Of a stretch of DNA of 10,839 nt, positions 1-6,817 are shown piece by piece. Source of the DNA: Alistipes sp. Lineage in GTDB: Bacteria > Bacteroidota > Bacteroidia > Bacteroidales > Rikenellaceae. A program made the translations under genes and the position numbers. The stretch's first letter is position 1, and every line of letters begins with the position of its first letter. The notes below the pieces were generated by a model that saw only the letters and a program-made list of their open reading frames with translations, was not told the DNA's origin and made no database searches. The stretch is taken from positions 1 to 10,839 of the forward strand of contig JAIEHQ010000011.1 of the NCBI GenBank assembly GCA_029065825.1, written 5' to 3'.

Positions 1-2250
1 GTCCTGAAAGGCAAAATCACCACCGAGAAAAACGAACCGGTCGCTTTCGCTCCGGTCATTCTGCAACAGCTGCCGGATACGACCCGATATACCGAAGGCG
101 TGATAACCGACATGGCCGGCAACTACCGCTTCGGGAAGCACCGGGCCGGCCGCTACCTGCTCTCGGTGCGGGCCATCGGGTACAAGACCCTCTACGATAC
201 GGTGCTGCTTCGCAAGCCCTCGGTAGGTGCCGCCGAGGTCGTCCGCGATTATGTCCTCGACGAAGAAGTCGCACAGCTCGACGAGGTGGTCGTCACGGCC
301 AACAACACGGCCAGCTATTTCGACCGCACGGTGTACACAATTACCAGCGAAGACCGAAAGGCCGCGGTCTCGGGACTCGACCTGACAGACAAGATAGCGG
401 AGATTCAAATCGATCGTGTCGCGGAAAAAATTTCAACGAGTGAAGGCGAGGTCACGATTCTCATCAATGGAATCAGCGCGTCGGAAAAAGAGCTGAAAAC
501 CATTCATCCCGACGAGGTGCGAAAAATGGAATTCTACAACCTGCCGCCCATCAGATTCGGCCTTGCCAACAATAACAAAGTACTCAATATCATCACGAAA
601 AAACGCGCGGACGGAATATATGGAGGAGTGAATCTGGCACACTACGTAACCACCGCCTCGTTCGGCGATTACTTGTTCCTGCGATATAACCGGGGTTCCC
701 ACCAATGGGCGTTCTCAGCTCAGGTAAATCACGGCTCCGCCTATGGTCAGTATGCCCTGAAAGATATGGAATATGCAATCGAAGGTACTGATTTTCGTCA
801 AATGGAAGAGTCCAAGGCGAAAAGCAAATCCTGGGGCAGCAATCTTAGCGTCCAATATACGAATCAGATTGCTGAAAAATATGTTTTTCAGGCCTCTTTC
901 ACTCCAAGCTACCGGAACAGTTCCAAAAAAGAAGATTTACAGCTCGTCTTTATGCAGGATAACGACGAATCGAATCGCTACGGAATGTCCGACCAAAAGT
1001 CCCAAGCATTCACTCCGGCTGTCAATTTGTATTTCTGGCGGCAACTCCGCAACCGCAACGAACTGATGCTGACACTCGGGAGCGGCTACGAAAATTTGTC
1101 TTCGGATACTTACAGGAGTCAATACGAACTGTTGTCGGAAGATACGCCCGTATTCGAAGATTTCCTCGATACGAAAGGGGACTCTTATTGGATAAACGGA
1201 CAAGTTCTCTATACCAAGACTTTCGACAAGCTGGTTATTTCGGTCGGAGATTATCTCCACTATGACGCGGCCAAATATCGAATGAACAACTCCTCGGGGC
1301 ACTCCGACGAAAACAACAGCATGTTGAAAAACTATTTCGCCGGAGAGGTTACCGGAAAGATCGGACAAGGCTTCTCCTATCGTTTCTCTCTCGGTGTGAC
1401 GGGTTCGCACATAAAAACATCCGAAAATGCGGTATGGCAATGGGTTTTTACCCCGCGCGTGGACATCGGCTACCGTATCTCGCCCTCTTTCGTCGTGAAA
1501 GCGGGATTCACGCAGGCCAATATGTCGCCGAGCCTGGGACAACTCAACGAAGTCGGTTCATTCCTGAGCCAAAACATCGTCGCGCACGGAAATCCCGACC
1601 TGATCGGTTCCCGAGCCAATCAGACCATTGTGAGAGTGAATTATCATAACAAATGGCTGAACGTCGATTTGTCATACGACTATTTGTACATGAAAAATCC
1701 GATCAACTTCTACTACCAATACGAGCAACCGTACATCGCATACACTCCGGTCAATGACAGCTCGCAGGGCAAACATACCGTATATTGCAGCGTAAAGATC
1801 AGCCCCTTCAAAAATAACTTACTCTCGCTGAAGCTCGACGGTGGATTCGTCCATACGAAAATAGATTCGAAAATCCTAGGACCGTTCGAACAGACGCGGT
1901 TCCCCCTTTCCTATTCCTTGAATTTCAACCACAAGAACTTTTCCGTTTTTTATTCGGGATCGCTCCCGTCCGATGCAATGTCCTTGCCTTGGCTGTACCG
2001 CCGGAAATTGACCTCTACAATCGGCGTGCAGTACAAATACAAAGACTGGGCGTTCTCCGCCTTCTGCTCCAATTTCCTCATCAATCCGAAAACACATTCC
2101 TATACGCTCGAAAACAGCGTTCTCCATGAAAACGTCATCGGCTACAACAAAAGTAACTGGAACAGTGTCCTGATAAAAGTCGATTTTAACTTCGGAAAAG
2201 GAAAACAATACCAGGAGCCGGAGCGGAAAACTATCAAGGAGGGATTGTAA
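1..2250 (+). CDS. Outer-membrane beta-barrel (TonB-receptor-like) protein, 5' end missing
   Basis: The reading frame is already open at base 1, so the ATG at 100 is internal and the signal peptide lies upstream of the window. 749 residues are visible. Residues about 1-75 resemble a carboxypeptidase-regulatory-like beta-sandwich (G-K-I-T, then TDMAGNYRF and a GRYLLSVRAIGY segment). Residues about 93-200 resemble a plug domain, with LDEVVVTA and VTILINGI. The remainder is rich in alternating aromatic/polar strands, as in a large outer-membrane barrel. This order fits the outer-membrane beta-barrel family related to TonB-dependent receptors (OMP_b-brl_3 type). No SusD partner is present beside it, so a glycan-uptake pair is not supported; the substrate is unknown. 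The protein ends in a charged tail after the last strand (VDFNFGKGK) rather than in an aromatic residue. Base composition falls from about 60% GC (1-420) to about 45% further in. Confidence 0.88.
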   Translation, partial: VLKGKITTEKNEPVAFAPVILQQLPDTTRYTEGVITDMAGNYRFGKHRAGRYLLSVRAIGYKTLYDTVLLRKPSVGAAEVVRDYVLDEEVAQLDEVVVTANNTASYFDRTVYTITSEDRKAAVSGLDLTDKIAEIQIDRVAEKISTSEGEVTILINGISASEKELKTIHPDEVRKMEFYNLPPIRFGLANNNKVLNIITKKRADGIYGGVNLAHYVTTASFGDYLFLRYNRGSHQWAFSAQVNHGSAYGQYALKDMEYAIEGTDFRQMEESKAKSKSWGSNLSVQYTNQIAEKYVFQASFTPSYRNSSKKEDLQLVFMQDNDESNRYGMSDQKSQAFTPAVNLYFWRQLRNRNELMLTLGSGYENLSSDTYRSQYELLSEDTPVFEDFLDTKGDSYWINGQVLYTKTFDKLVISVGDYLHYDAAKYRMNNSSGHSDENNSMLKNYFAGEVTGKIGQGFSYRFSLGVTGSHIKTSENAVWQWVFTPRVDIGYRISPSFVVKAGFTQANMSPSLGQLNEVGSFLSQNIVAHGNPDLIGSRANQTIVRVNYHNKWLNVDLSYDYLYMKNPINFYYQYEQPYIAYTPVNDSSQGKHTVYCSVKISPFKNNLLSLKLDGGFVHTKIDSKILGPFEQTRFPLSYSLNFNHKNFSVFYSGSLPSDAMSLPWLYRRKLTSTIGVQYKYKDWAFSAFCSNFLINPKTHSYTLENSVLHENVIGYNKSNWNSVLIKVDFNFGKGKQYQEPERKTIKEGL

Positions 2251-2334
2251 AATTTCCGGACAACAATCTGCTATAAACTTAGGCAGTGTAATCAAACTCC
2301 GAAATATTCATCGCAGTCTTACTCCGGCTGCTAC

Positions 2335-2369
2335 GAGGTTGCTATCTACAAGATAGCAACCTCTATTTT
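2335..2369 (+). terminator. Intrinsic terminator after the outer-membrane barrel gene
   Basis: A perfect 13-base inverted repeat, GAGGTTGCTATCT (2335-2347) and AGATAGCAACCTC (2351-2363), is separated by three bases and followed by TATTTT. It sits about 85 bases after the stop at 2250. The T-rich side points rightward, so it most likely ends the barrel-protein transcript. Confidence 0.8.
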
Positions 2370-2637
2370 CATATAAAATATCACAGGATATAATGAGAAT
2401 CATACGCACACTTTAATAGTAATAAACGAGCATTGGAGTGAGGCACCTATTGGTATTTCAATGCGAGATACGACGCTATAATAAGTGTTTTAACGCAGTT
2501 CCTCACTATTGACAATATAAAATCGTATGATACAGGAAAATAATTCGGCCCACCTTGCTGAATTTGCGTATAAATTACTATATTTGTGTACTGCCGCTTT
2601 TCAACCGCCAACCTGTTAATTTAAATAATATATTTAT
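2370..2637. other. AT-rich intergenic stretch with short inverted repeats
   Basis: By hand count 2401-2640 is about 35% GC, far below the flanking genes. I see no credible reading frame before 2638. Two short inverted repeats are visible: GCATTG (2430-2435) with CAATGC (2459-2464), and AGTGAGG (2437-2443) with CCTCACT (2501-2507); they cross each other and cannot both form as simple hairpins. The right end holds the promoter of the lipoprotein gene. No RNA gene or mobile-element end is recognised. Confidence 0.5.
2554..2586 (+). promoter_or_regulatory. Bacteroidetes-type promoter for the small lipoprotein
   Basis: TATATTTG at 2579-2586 matches the -7 consensus TAnnTTTG exactly. CTTG at 2554-2557 gives a -33 element 21 bases upstream, within the usual spacing. 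Transcription would start near 2593, leaving a leader of about 45 AT-rich bases before the ATG at 2638. Confidence 0.65.
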
Positions 2638-2898
2638 ATGTCTTGCATTGGTAGAATATTCTATTGTGCGGTTCTTGCCATATCCGTTCTATCATTCGCT
2701 TCGTGCGGCGACAGCGGCGATGTCGATGCGCCCCGTCCGTCGTATCTGACTCTTCTCGACGAGCAGCCGGTCCTGAGCGCGTCGAGCGGCAGCATCCGCG
2801 TTCGCTTTTCTACCGACGAAACGTGGCGTGCCGAAACCTCGGGCAGTGCAGCCGACGAGGAGTGGTACTTCCGCTCTGAAACAGATCCGGTCGCCTGA
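2638..2898 (+). CDS. Short lipoprotein with a truncated BACON-like domain
   Basis: The 86-residue product begins with a lipoprotein signal: a hydrophobic stretch, then the lipobox SFASC with Cys at residue 22, followed by GDSGDVD. Lipid attachment and export to the outer membrane are therefore likely. Residues about 36-79 look like the start of a BACON domain (LTLLDEQPVLSASSG, then an FSTDETW strand and a second Trp), an Ig-like fold common in Bacteroidetes surface proteins. The domain normally runs some 80-90 residues and is usually followed by further modules; here it stops after the second Trp. The last six codons and the tandem stops TGA TAA form part of a terminator hairpin. The gene has its own good promoter, so it may be expressed, but I read it as a remnant of a larger lipoprotein gene, probably 3'-deleted. 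A genuine short lipoprotein is the alternative. Confidence 0.6.
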   Translation: MSCIGRIFYCAVLAISVLSFASCGDSGDVDAPRPSYLTLLDEQPVLSASSGSIRVRFSTDETWRAETSGSAADEEWYFRSETDPVA

Positions 2899-2920
2899 TA
2901 AGCGGCCGGATCTGTTTTAT
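2879..2920 (+). terminator. Terminator hairpin overlapping the lipoprotein stop codon
   Basis: AAACAGATCCGG (2879-2890) pairs with CCGGATCTGTTT (2906-2917). A T-G wobble and CGC/GCG extend the stem to 16 pairs around a seven-base loop CTGATAA that contains the stop codon. TTTTAT follows on the plus strand. The A run on the left side means that it could also stop leftward transcripts from mtaB, 50 bases away. Confidence 0.8.
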
Positions 2921-2970
2921 CTTATTCCGGGGAATGGTGGAAACGGCGCTTTAATCGGGACGGGCGCCCC

Positions 2971-4272
2971 TTATGCGATGATCTCGCCCTCCAGGTCGAA
3001 TGTTTCGGGATCCATGCGGCCGAGACGCACCCGACAGATCGTATTGATGCGCGTGCGGTCGTAGGGGGCCTTTACGCGCCGGTAGTTGCCCGTATAGCCG
3101 AACATCATGCCGCCGCGCATCGTGCTTTCGAACAACACCTCGTCGGTCGTTCCCTCTGCGCGAGCGCAGAAGGAGCCGTGCAGGTCGCGGCACAGTGCTT
3201 CGAGCGACTCTACGCGGCGGGTGGCTACCGACGGCTGCACCTTGTCCGGGAAATCGACAGCCGGCGTGCCGGGGCGTTCCGAGAAGGGGAATATGTGGAG
3301 GTAGGCGGGGGCGATGCGCTCCAGAAAGTCGCGGGTGGTGCGGAAATCCTCCTCAGTCTCACCGGGAAATCCGACGATTACGTCGATTCCGATGAATGCG
3401 TCGGGCATGCGCCGGCGGACCGCTTCGATCCGCTCGGCGAACCGGGCGGTGGTGTAGCGGCGGCGCATGCGGGCCAGCACGCTGTCCGATCCGCTCTGCA
3501 GCGGAATGTGGAAGTGGTGCTGAAACTTGGCGGAGGAGGCGCAGAAGTCGATGATCTCATCGGTCAGCAGGTTCGGCTCGATCGACGAGATGCGGTAGCG
3601 GTCGATCCCCGCGACGCTGTCGAGCGCACGCAGCAGGTCGATGAACCGTTCGCCCGTCGTGCGGCCGAAGTCGCCGGTATTGACCCCTGTGATGACGATC
3701 TCCCGCTGTCCCGCCGCCGCGATCTGCCGGGCCTCTTCGACCATATCGGCGATCGGCATGTTGCGGCTGGCACCCCGGGCGTAGTGGATCGTGCAATAGG
3801 CGCACTTGTAGTCGCAGCCGTCCTGCACCTTCAGGAAGGTGCGGGTGCGGTCGCCGCTCGAGAAAGCGGCGAAGAAGTTGGTCAGCTCCTCCGCGTCGCA
3901 GCTGGTAAACTGCGCCCGCCCCTTGCCGGGGAGCGCCGCCACACGCCGGAAGAGTTCGCCCTTGTCGTTGTTGCTCAGCACCAGATCGACCCCTTCGATG
4001 GCGGCGATCTCTCGGGGCTTGAGCTGTGCATAGCAGCCCGTTACGGCGATGATCGCCTCCGGGTTGCGGCGATGGATGCGGCGGATCAGGTTGCGGCATT
4101 TTTTGTCGGCGTGTTCCGTTACCGAACAGCTGTTGATGACCGATATGTCGGCGGCCTCCGCCGTCGAGACCCGCTGGAAGCCTCCCTGCTCGAACTCTCG
4201 GGCGAGGGTCGAGCTTTCCGAGAAGTTGAGCTTGCATCCCAGCGTGTGGAAATTGACTTTGCGTTTTTGCAT
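2971..4272 (-). CDS. mtaB: tRNA (N6-threonylcarbamoyladenosine(37)-C2)-methylthiotransferase MtaB
   Basis: MtaB is a radical-SAM enzyme that adds a methylthio group to t6A37 of ANN-decoding tRNAs, giving ms2t6A. The 433-residue protein has the full family layout. The N-terminal cluster-binding domain has Cys13 (LGCK), Cys49 (NSCSV) and Cys80 (TGCYA). The radical-SAM motif Cys153-x3-Cys157-x2-Cys160 (CDYKCAYC) follows, then ITGVNTGDFG, HIPLQSGSD and GFPGETEEDF segments, and a C-terminal TRAM-like part from about 375. The first residues, MQKRKVNFHTLGCK, match the family start. An upstream in-frame extension to 4620 is non-homologous and overlaps the opposite gene, so it was rejected. The start lacks a clear Shine-Dalgarno, as is usual in Bacteroidetes. 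It is transcribed divergently from the metal permease and converges with the lipoprotein remnant. The presence of LGCKLNFSES and the length favour MtaB over MiaB or RimO. Confidence 0.95.
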   Translation of the reverse strand: MQKRKVNFHTLGCKLNFSESSTLAREFEQGGFQRVSTAEAADISVINSCSVTEHADKKCRNLIRRIHRRNPEAIIAVTGCYAQLKPREIAAIEGVDLVLSNNDKGELFRRVAALPGKGRAQFTSCDAEELTNFFAAFSSGDRTRTFLKVQDGCDYKCAYCTIHYARGASRNMPIADMVEEARQIAAAGQREIVITGVNTGDFGRTTGERFIDLLRALDSVAGIDRYRISSIEPNLLTDEIIDFCASSAKFQHHFHIPLQSGSDSVLARMRRRYTTARFAERIEAVRRRMPDAFIGIDVIVGFPGETEEDFRTTRDFLERIAPAYLHIFPFSERPGTPAVDFPDKVQPSVATRRVESLEALCRDLHGSFCARAEGTTDEVLFESTMRGGMMFGYTGNYRRVKAPYDRTRINTICRVRLGRMDPETFDLEGEIIA

Positions 4273-4292
4273 GCGTACTGCGGTAATGGAGA

Positions 4293-4307
4293 CCGTTCGG
4301 CGAACGG
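4293..4307. promoter_or_regulatory. 15-base palindrome in the mtaB leader
   Basis: CCGTTCG-G-CGAACGG is a perfect palindrome about 20-35 bases upstream of the mtaB start. It could be an operator or a leader hairpin; no regulator can be named from the sequence. Confidence 0.3.
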
Positions 4308-4322
4308 CTCCCGTTTGCCGGG

Positions 4323-4355
4323 CGAAATTATAAAAAGTGCGGGACATTACGAAAT
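4323..4355 (-). promoter_or_regulatory. Possible promoter of mtaB
   Basis: Read leftward, TAATTTCG (4330-4323) matches seven of eight bases of TAnnTTTG, and a TTTC (plus-strand 4351-4354 as GAAA) lies 20 bases further upstream as a weak -33. This would give a leader of about 45 bases. Both elements are imperfect. Confidence 0.35.
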
Positions 4356-4382
4356 TTCGACGGGCCGAAGGACTTTTGTCCT
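4350..4382. promoter_or_regulatory. Two palindromes between divergent promoters (candidate operators)
   Basis: CGAAATTTCG (4350-4359) is a perfect ten-base palindrome, and AGGAC-TTTT-GTCCT (4369-4382) is a second inverted repeat directly upstream of the -33 element of the metal permease promoter. Metal-uptake genes are often controlled by Fur/Zur- or DtxR-type repressors that bind such repeats, but neither sequence matches a consensus I can name. Confidence 0.3.
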
Positions 4383-4389
4383 CCCGATT

Positions 4390-4421
4390 TTTGATCGGCT
4401 CCCGGAAATAACGTACATTTG
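4390..4421 (+). promoter_or_regulatory. Bacteroidetes-type promoter for the metal permease
   Basis: TTTG (4390-4393), a 20-base spacer and TACATTTG (4414-4421) match the TTTG / TAnnTTTG consensus. The expected start is near 4428, giving a leader of about 49 bases before the ATG at 4477. Confidence 0.7.
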
Positions 4422-4476
4422 CGCGTATGTTTTGAAATCCCGGCACCCCGGACGGGGGCGGGAGCTGTTCGGAGCG

Positions 4477-5322
4477 ATGGAATTGTTGCGCGACATATTC
4501 GAGTATAACTACCTCAACCATGCCTTCTGGGCCTGCATCCTGTCGGGGATCGCCTGCGGCATCGTGGGCACCTACGTCGTATGCCGGCGGCTGGTCTTTC
4601 TCAGCGGAGGAATTACCCACTCGTCGTTCGGCGGGCTGGGGATCGCCTTCTATCTGGGGGCCGATCCGATTCTCGGGGCGATGCTCTTCGCTGTCCTTTC
4701 GGCGCTGGGGATCGAGTGGGCAAACGAGCGGGGGCGGATCCGGGAGGATTCGGCCATCGGCATCGTCTGGTCGGTGGGTATGGCCGTCGGCGTGCTCTTC
4801 ATGAGTCTGCGCCCGGGATATACTTCGGGCGACCTTTCCAATTACATGTTCGGAAGCATCGTGACCGTGACCCGCACCGACGTGTGGGCGCTCGGGGGGC
4901 TGACGCTCCTGCTGGTGCTGGGGGCCGCGCTGTGGCTGCGCCCGATCATGTATGTCGCTTTCGACCGCGACTACGCCCGCAGCCAGGGCATTCCCACGCG
5001 GCTGGTGCGTTACCTCATGTCGGCGGTCGTGGCGGTCACGATCGTTCTCTCGATCCGCATCATGGGCATCGTGCTACTCATTTCGCTGCTGACTGTGCCG
5101 GTGGTGATCGTCAATAGTTACTCCCGGTCGTTCCGGACCCTCGTGCCTGCCTCTGCGGCCGTCGCCGTCGCGGGCAACCTGCTCGGACTGGCCGTGAGCT
5201 ACCATTTCGAGGTTTCTCCGGGGGCCGCCATAATATTCACGCTCGTTTTTGCGCTTATTGTCGTAAAACTGCTAACTTTGCTTGCCAAAAAACGTCGCCG
5301 GCTCCATGAAAACCATTCATAA
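4477..5322 (+). CDS. Metal ABC transporter permease (ZnuB/MntB, ABC-3 family)
   Basis: This 281-residue integral membrane protein is of the size and pattern of ABC-3 permeases, which form the channel for zinc, manganese or iron uptake with an ATPase and a periplasmic metal-binding protein. Visible hydrophobic segments lie at about 14-35, 54-79, 92-110, 136-153, 178-212 and 224-268. Family-like motifs are GTYVVCRRLVFLSGGITHSS (31-50), where relatives have a conserved RR-x-S/F-x-GD-x-SH-like pattern, and the FDRDYARSQGIP loop (162-173) before RIMGIVLLISLLTVP. The ATG at 4477 was chosen because it follows a GGAG and starts a normal N-terminus; the upstream open frame is antisense to mtaB. No ATPase or binding-protein gene lies next to it. 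Its last 17 bases overlap the next gene. The metal cannot be told from the sequence. Confidence 0.9.
   Translation: MELLRDIFEYNYLNHAFWACILSGIACGIVGTYVVCRRLVFLSGGITHSSFGGLGIAFYLGADPILGAMLFAVLSALGIEWANERGRIREDSAIGIVWSVGMAVGVLFMSLRPGYTSGDLSNYMFGSIVTVTRTDVWALGGLTLLLVLGAALWLRPIMYVAFDRDYARSQGIPTRLVRYLMSAVVAVTIVLSIRIMGIVLLISLLTVPVVIVNSYSRSFRTLVPASAAVAVAGNLLGLAVSYHFEVSPGAAIIFTLVFALIVVKLLTLLAKKRRRLHENHS
5248..5280 (+). promoter_or_regulatory. Internal promoter for the LptF/G-ribBA-fmt genes
   Basis: TTTG (5248-5251), a 21-base spacer and TAACTTTG (5273-5280) fit the Bacteroidetes promoter consensus. It lies inside the last codons of the metal permease, and the expected start near 5287 leaves about 20 bases before the ATG at 5306. 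It also argues against the in-frame TTG at 5282 as start codon. Confidence 0.6.
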
Positions 5323-6799
5323 ATTCGTGCTGAAATCCTATCTGGGACCGATGATTCTTACCTTCTTCATCGTCATGTTCGTGCTGCTGATGAATTTCCT
5401 GTGGCGCTACATCGACGAGCTGGTCGGCAAGGGCATCGACATGGGGACGATCGTCGAGCTGCTGTGCTACGCCATGGCCAACATGATCTCGCTCGGCCTG
5501 CCGCTCGCCACGCTGCTGGCGGCCATCATGACGATGGGCAACCTGGGCGAGAACTACGAACTGCTGGCCATGAAGTCGGCCGGCATGTCGCTGCCTCAGA
5601 TTCTCAAGCCGCTGATCGTGCTCACGGGCATCATCGCCGTCGGCAGTTTCTTCGTGGTAAACAACCTGGTGCCCTATTCCAACCGGAAGATGCAGAGTCT
5701 GATTTTCGACATCAAGCAGATGAAGCAGACCATCGAGTTCCAGGACGGCCTGTTCTTCAACGGCATCGACGACATGAGCATCCGCGTTGGCCATCAGGAT
5801 CCCCAGACCGGGCTGCTGACCGACGTGCTGATCTACAGCAATCCGAAGAACAAGGGCGGCGACATGACCACCACGCTGGCCGATTCGGGATACATCCGCC
5901 TTTCGGACGACAAGCGTTTTCTCGAGGTCATCCTCTTCGAGGGCGAGCGCTACGACCAGACGCGCAACGCCAACGCCTGGTATAACAAGAGCGCCCTGGA
6001 CCGCTATGTTTTCAGTCTGCAGCAGGCGAACCTTCCGATGAAGGGATTCGACATGCAGCGCACCGATGCCAGCCTTTTCAACAACAGCCAGACGCAGAAT
6101 ATCCGCGAGCTGCAACAGCAGATCGACACCCTCGAGCGCCAGGTCAGCAGCGCGACGACCCGTTCGTACGATCCGCTGCTCAAGGAGCGCATCTTCGCGC
6201 GCGACACTACGGTCGTCGTTGCCTCCGACTCGCTTTCGGAGGTTCGGCGCGGGTTCCCTGCGCTGAAGGCGCTCGATTCGCTGGAGGCGCTCGACCTGCG
6301 TACGCGCAGCCGCATCTGGAACCAGGCGGTTACCGCGGCCCGCAACTCGCGCTCCATGTTCTCGTTCGACGAGTCGCAGGCCAAGGACGCGCTCAACCAG
6401 CTCTACCGCAGCAAGGTCGAGTGGCACCGCAAGATTTCGCTGCCCGTCTCGATCATGATCTTCTTCCTGATCGGCGCACCGCTGGGGGCCATCATCCGCA
6501 AGGGCGGTCTGGGCATGCCGATCGTCATCTCGGTCATCTTCTTCGTGATCTACTACATCATCAGCCTCTCGGGCGAGAAGATGGCCAAGGAGGGCACCTG
6601 GGAGGCGCTCTACGGCATGTGGCTGTCGCCTTTCATACTGGCACCGATCGCCGTCTATCTGACCTACAAGGCCACCAACGACTCCTCGTTGCTGGATATG
6701 GATTGGTACCGGGCCAAACTCAAGCCGCTCGCCGACCGGCTCGAAGCGCTTGTCGGGCGGGCGGTCCGCATCGTGCGGAAAGAGAGAGATAAAAAGTAA
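5306..6799 (+). CDS. LptF/LptG (YjgP/YjgQ) family LPS-export permease
   Basis: LptF and LptG form the inner-membrane channel that, with the LptB ATPase, pulls lipopolysaccharide out of the inner membrane for delivery to LptC and LptA. The 497-residue protein starts MKTIHKFVLKSYL, the usual family opening. Three transmembrane segments lie at about 16-36, 52-78 and 99-120, including the ELLAMKSAGMS loop (85-95) after TM2. A periplasmic beta-jellyroll follows (about 130-255). Three more membrane segments lie near 379-395, 400-420 and 432-456, beginning after WHRKISLPVS (373-382). Between jellyroll and TM4 lies a polar, helix-rich stretch (about 258-372) with a heptad-like IRELQQQIDTLERQV. This makes the protein about 130 residues longer than E. 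coli LptG. Whether it acts as LptF or LptG cannot be decided. It overlaps the permease by 17 bases and precedes ribBA by 18. Confidence 0.92.
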   Translation: MKTIHKFVLKSYLGPMILTFFIVMFVLLMNFLWRYIDELVGKGIDMGTIVELLCYAMANMISLGLPLATLLAAIMTMGNLGENYELLAMKSAGMSLPQILKPLIVLTGIIAVGSFFVVNNLVPYSNRKMQSLIFDIKQMKQTIEFQDGLFFNGIDDMSIRVGHQDPQTGLLTDVLIYSNPKNKGGDMTTTLADSGYIRLSDDKRFLEVILFEGERYDQTRNANAWYNKSALDRYVFSLQQANLPMKGFDMQRTDASLFNNSQTQNIRELQQQIDTLERQVSSATTRSYDPLLKERIFARDTTVVVASDSLSEVRRGFPALKALDSLEALDLRTRSRIWNQAVTAARNSRSMFSFDESQAKDALNQLYRSKVEWHRKISLPVSIMIFFLIGAPLGAIIRKGGLGMPIVISVIFFVIYYIISLSGEKMAKEGTWEALYGMWLSPFILAPIAVYLTYKATNDSSLLDMDWYRAKLKPLADRLEALVGRAVRIVRKERDKK

Positions 6800-6817
6800 A
6801 AATCCAATAGAATACCC

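Noticed and set aside
937..1542. A 201-codon minus-strand frame inside the barrel-protein gene
   Set aside because: Shadow of the barrel coding sequence without domain content or start signals.
2430..2507. Inverted repeats in the AT-rich gap as recombinase sites or an invertible promoter
   Set aside because: The repeats are only six and seven bases long, cross each other and do not flank a promoter; no recombinase gene is in the window.
3178..4476. Upstream extension of the metal permease frame, giving a 714-residue protein
   Set aside because: The extension is entirely antisense to mtaB, has no domain, and the promoter plus ATG at 4477 explain a normal 281-residue permease.
4273..4620. N-terminal extension of mtaB to 549 residues
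   Set aside because: The added 116 residues overlap the divergent permease gene and its promoter and do not resemble the family, which starts close to LGCKLN.
6800..6817. FMN riboswitch upstream of ribBA
   Set aside because: Only 18 bases separate ribBA from the preceding gene, far too short for the aptamer, and none is visible in the coding sequence just upstream.
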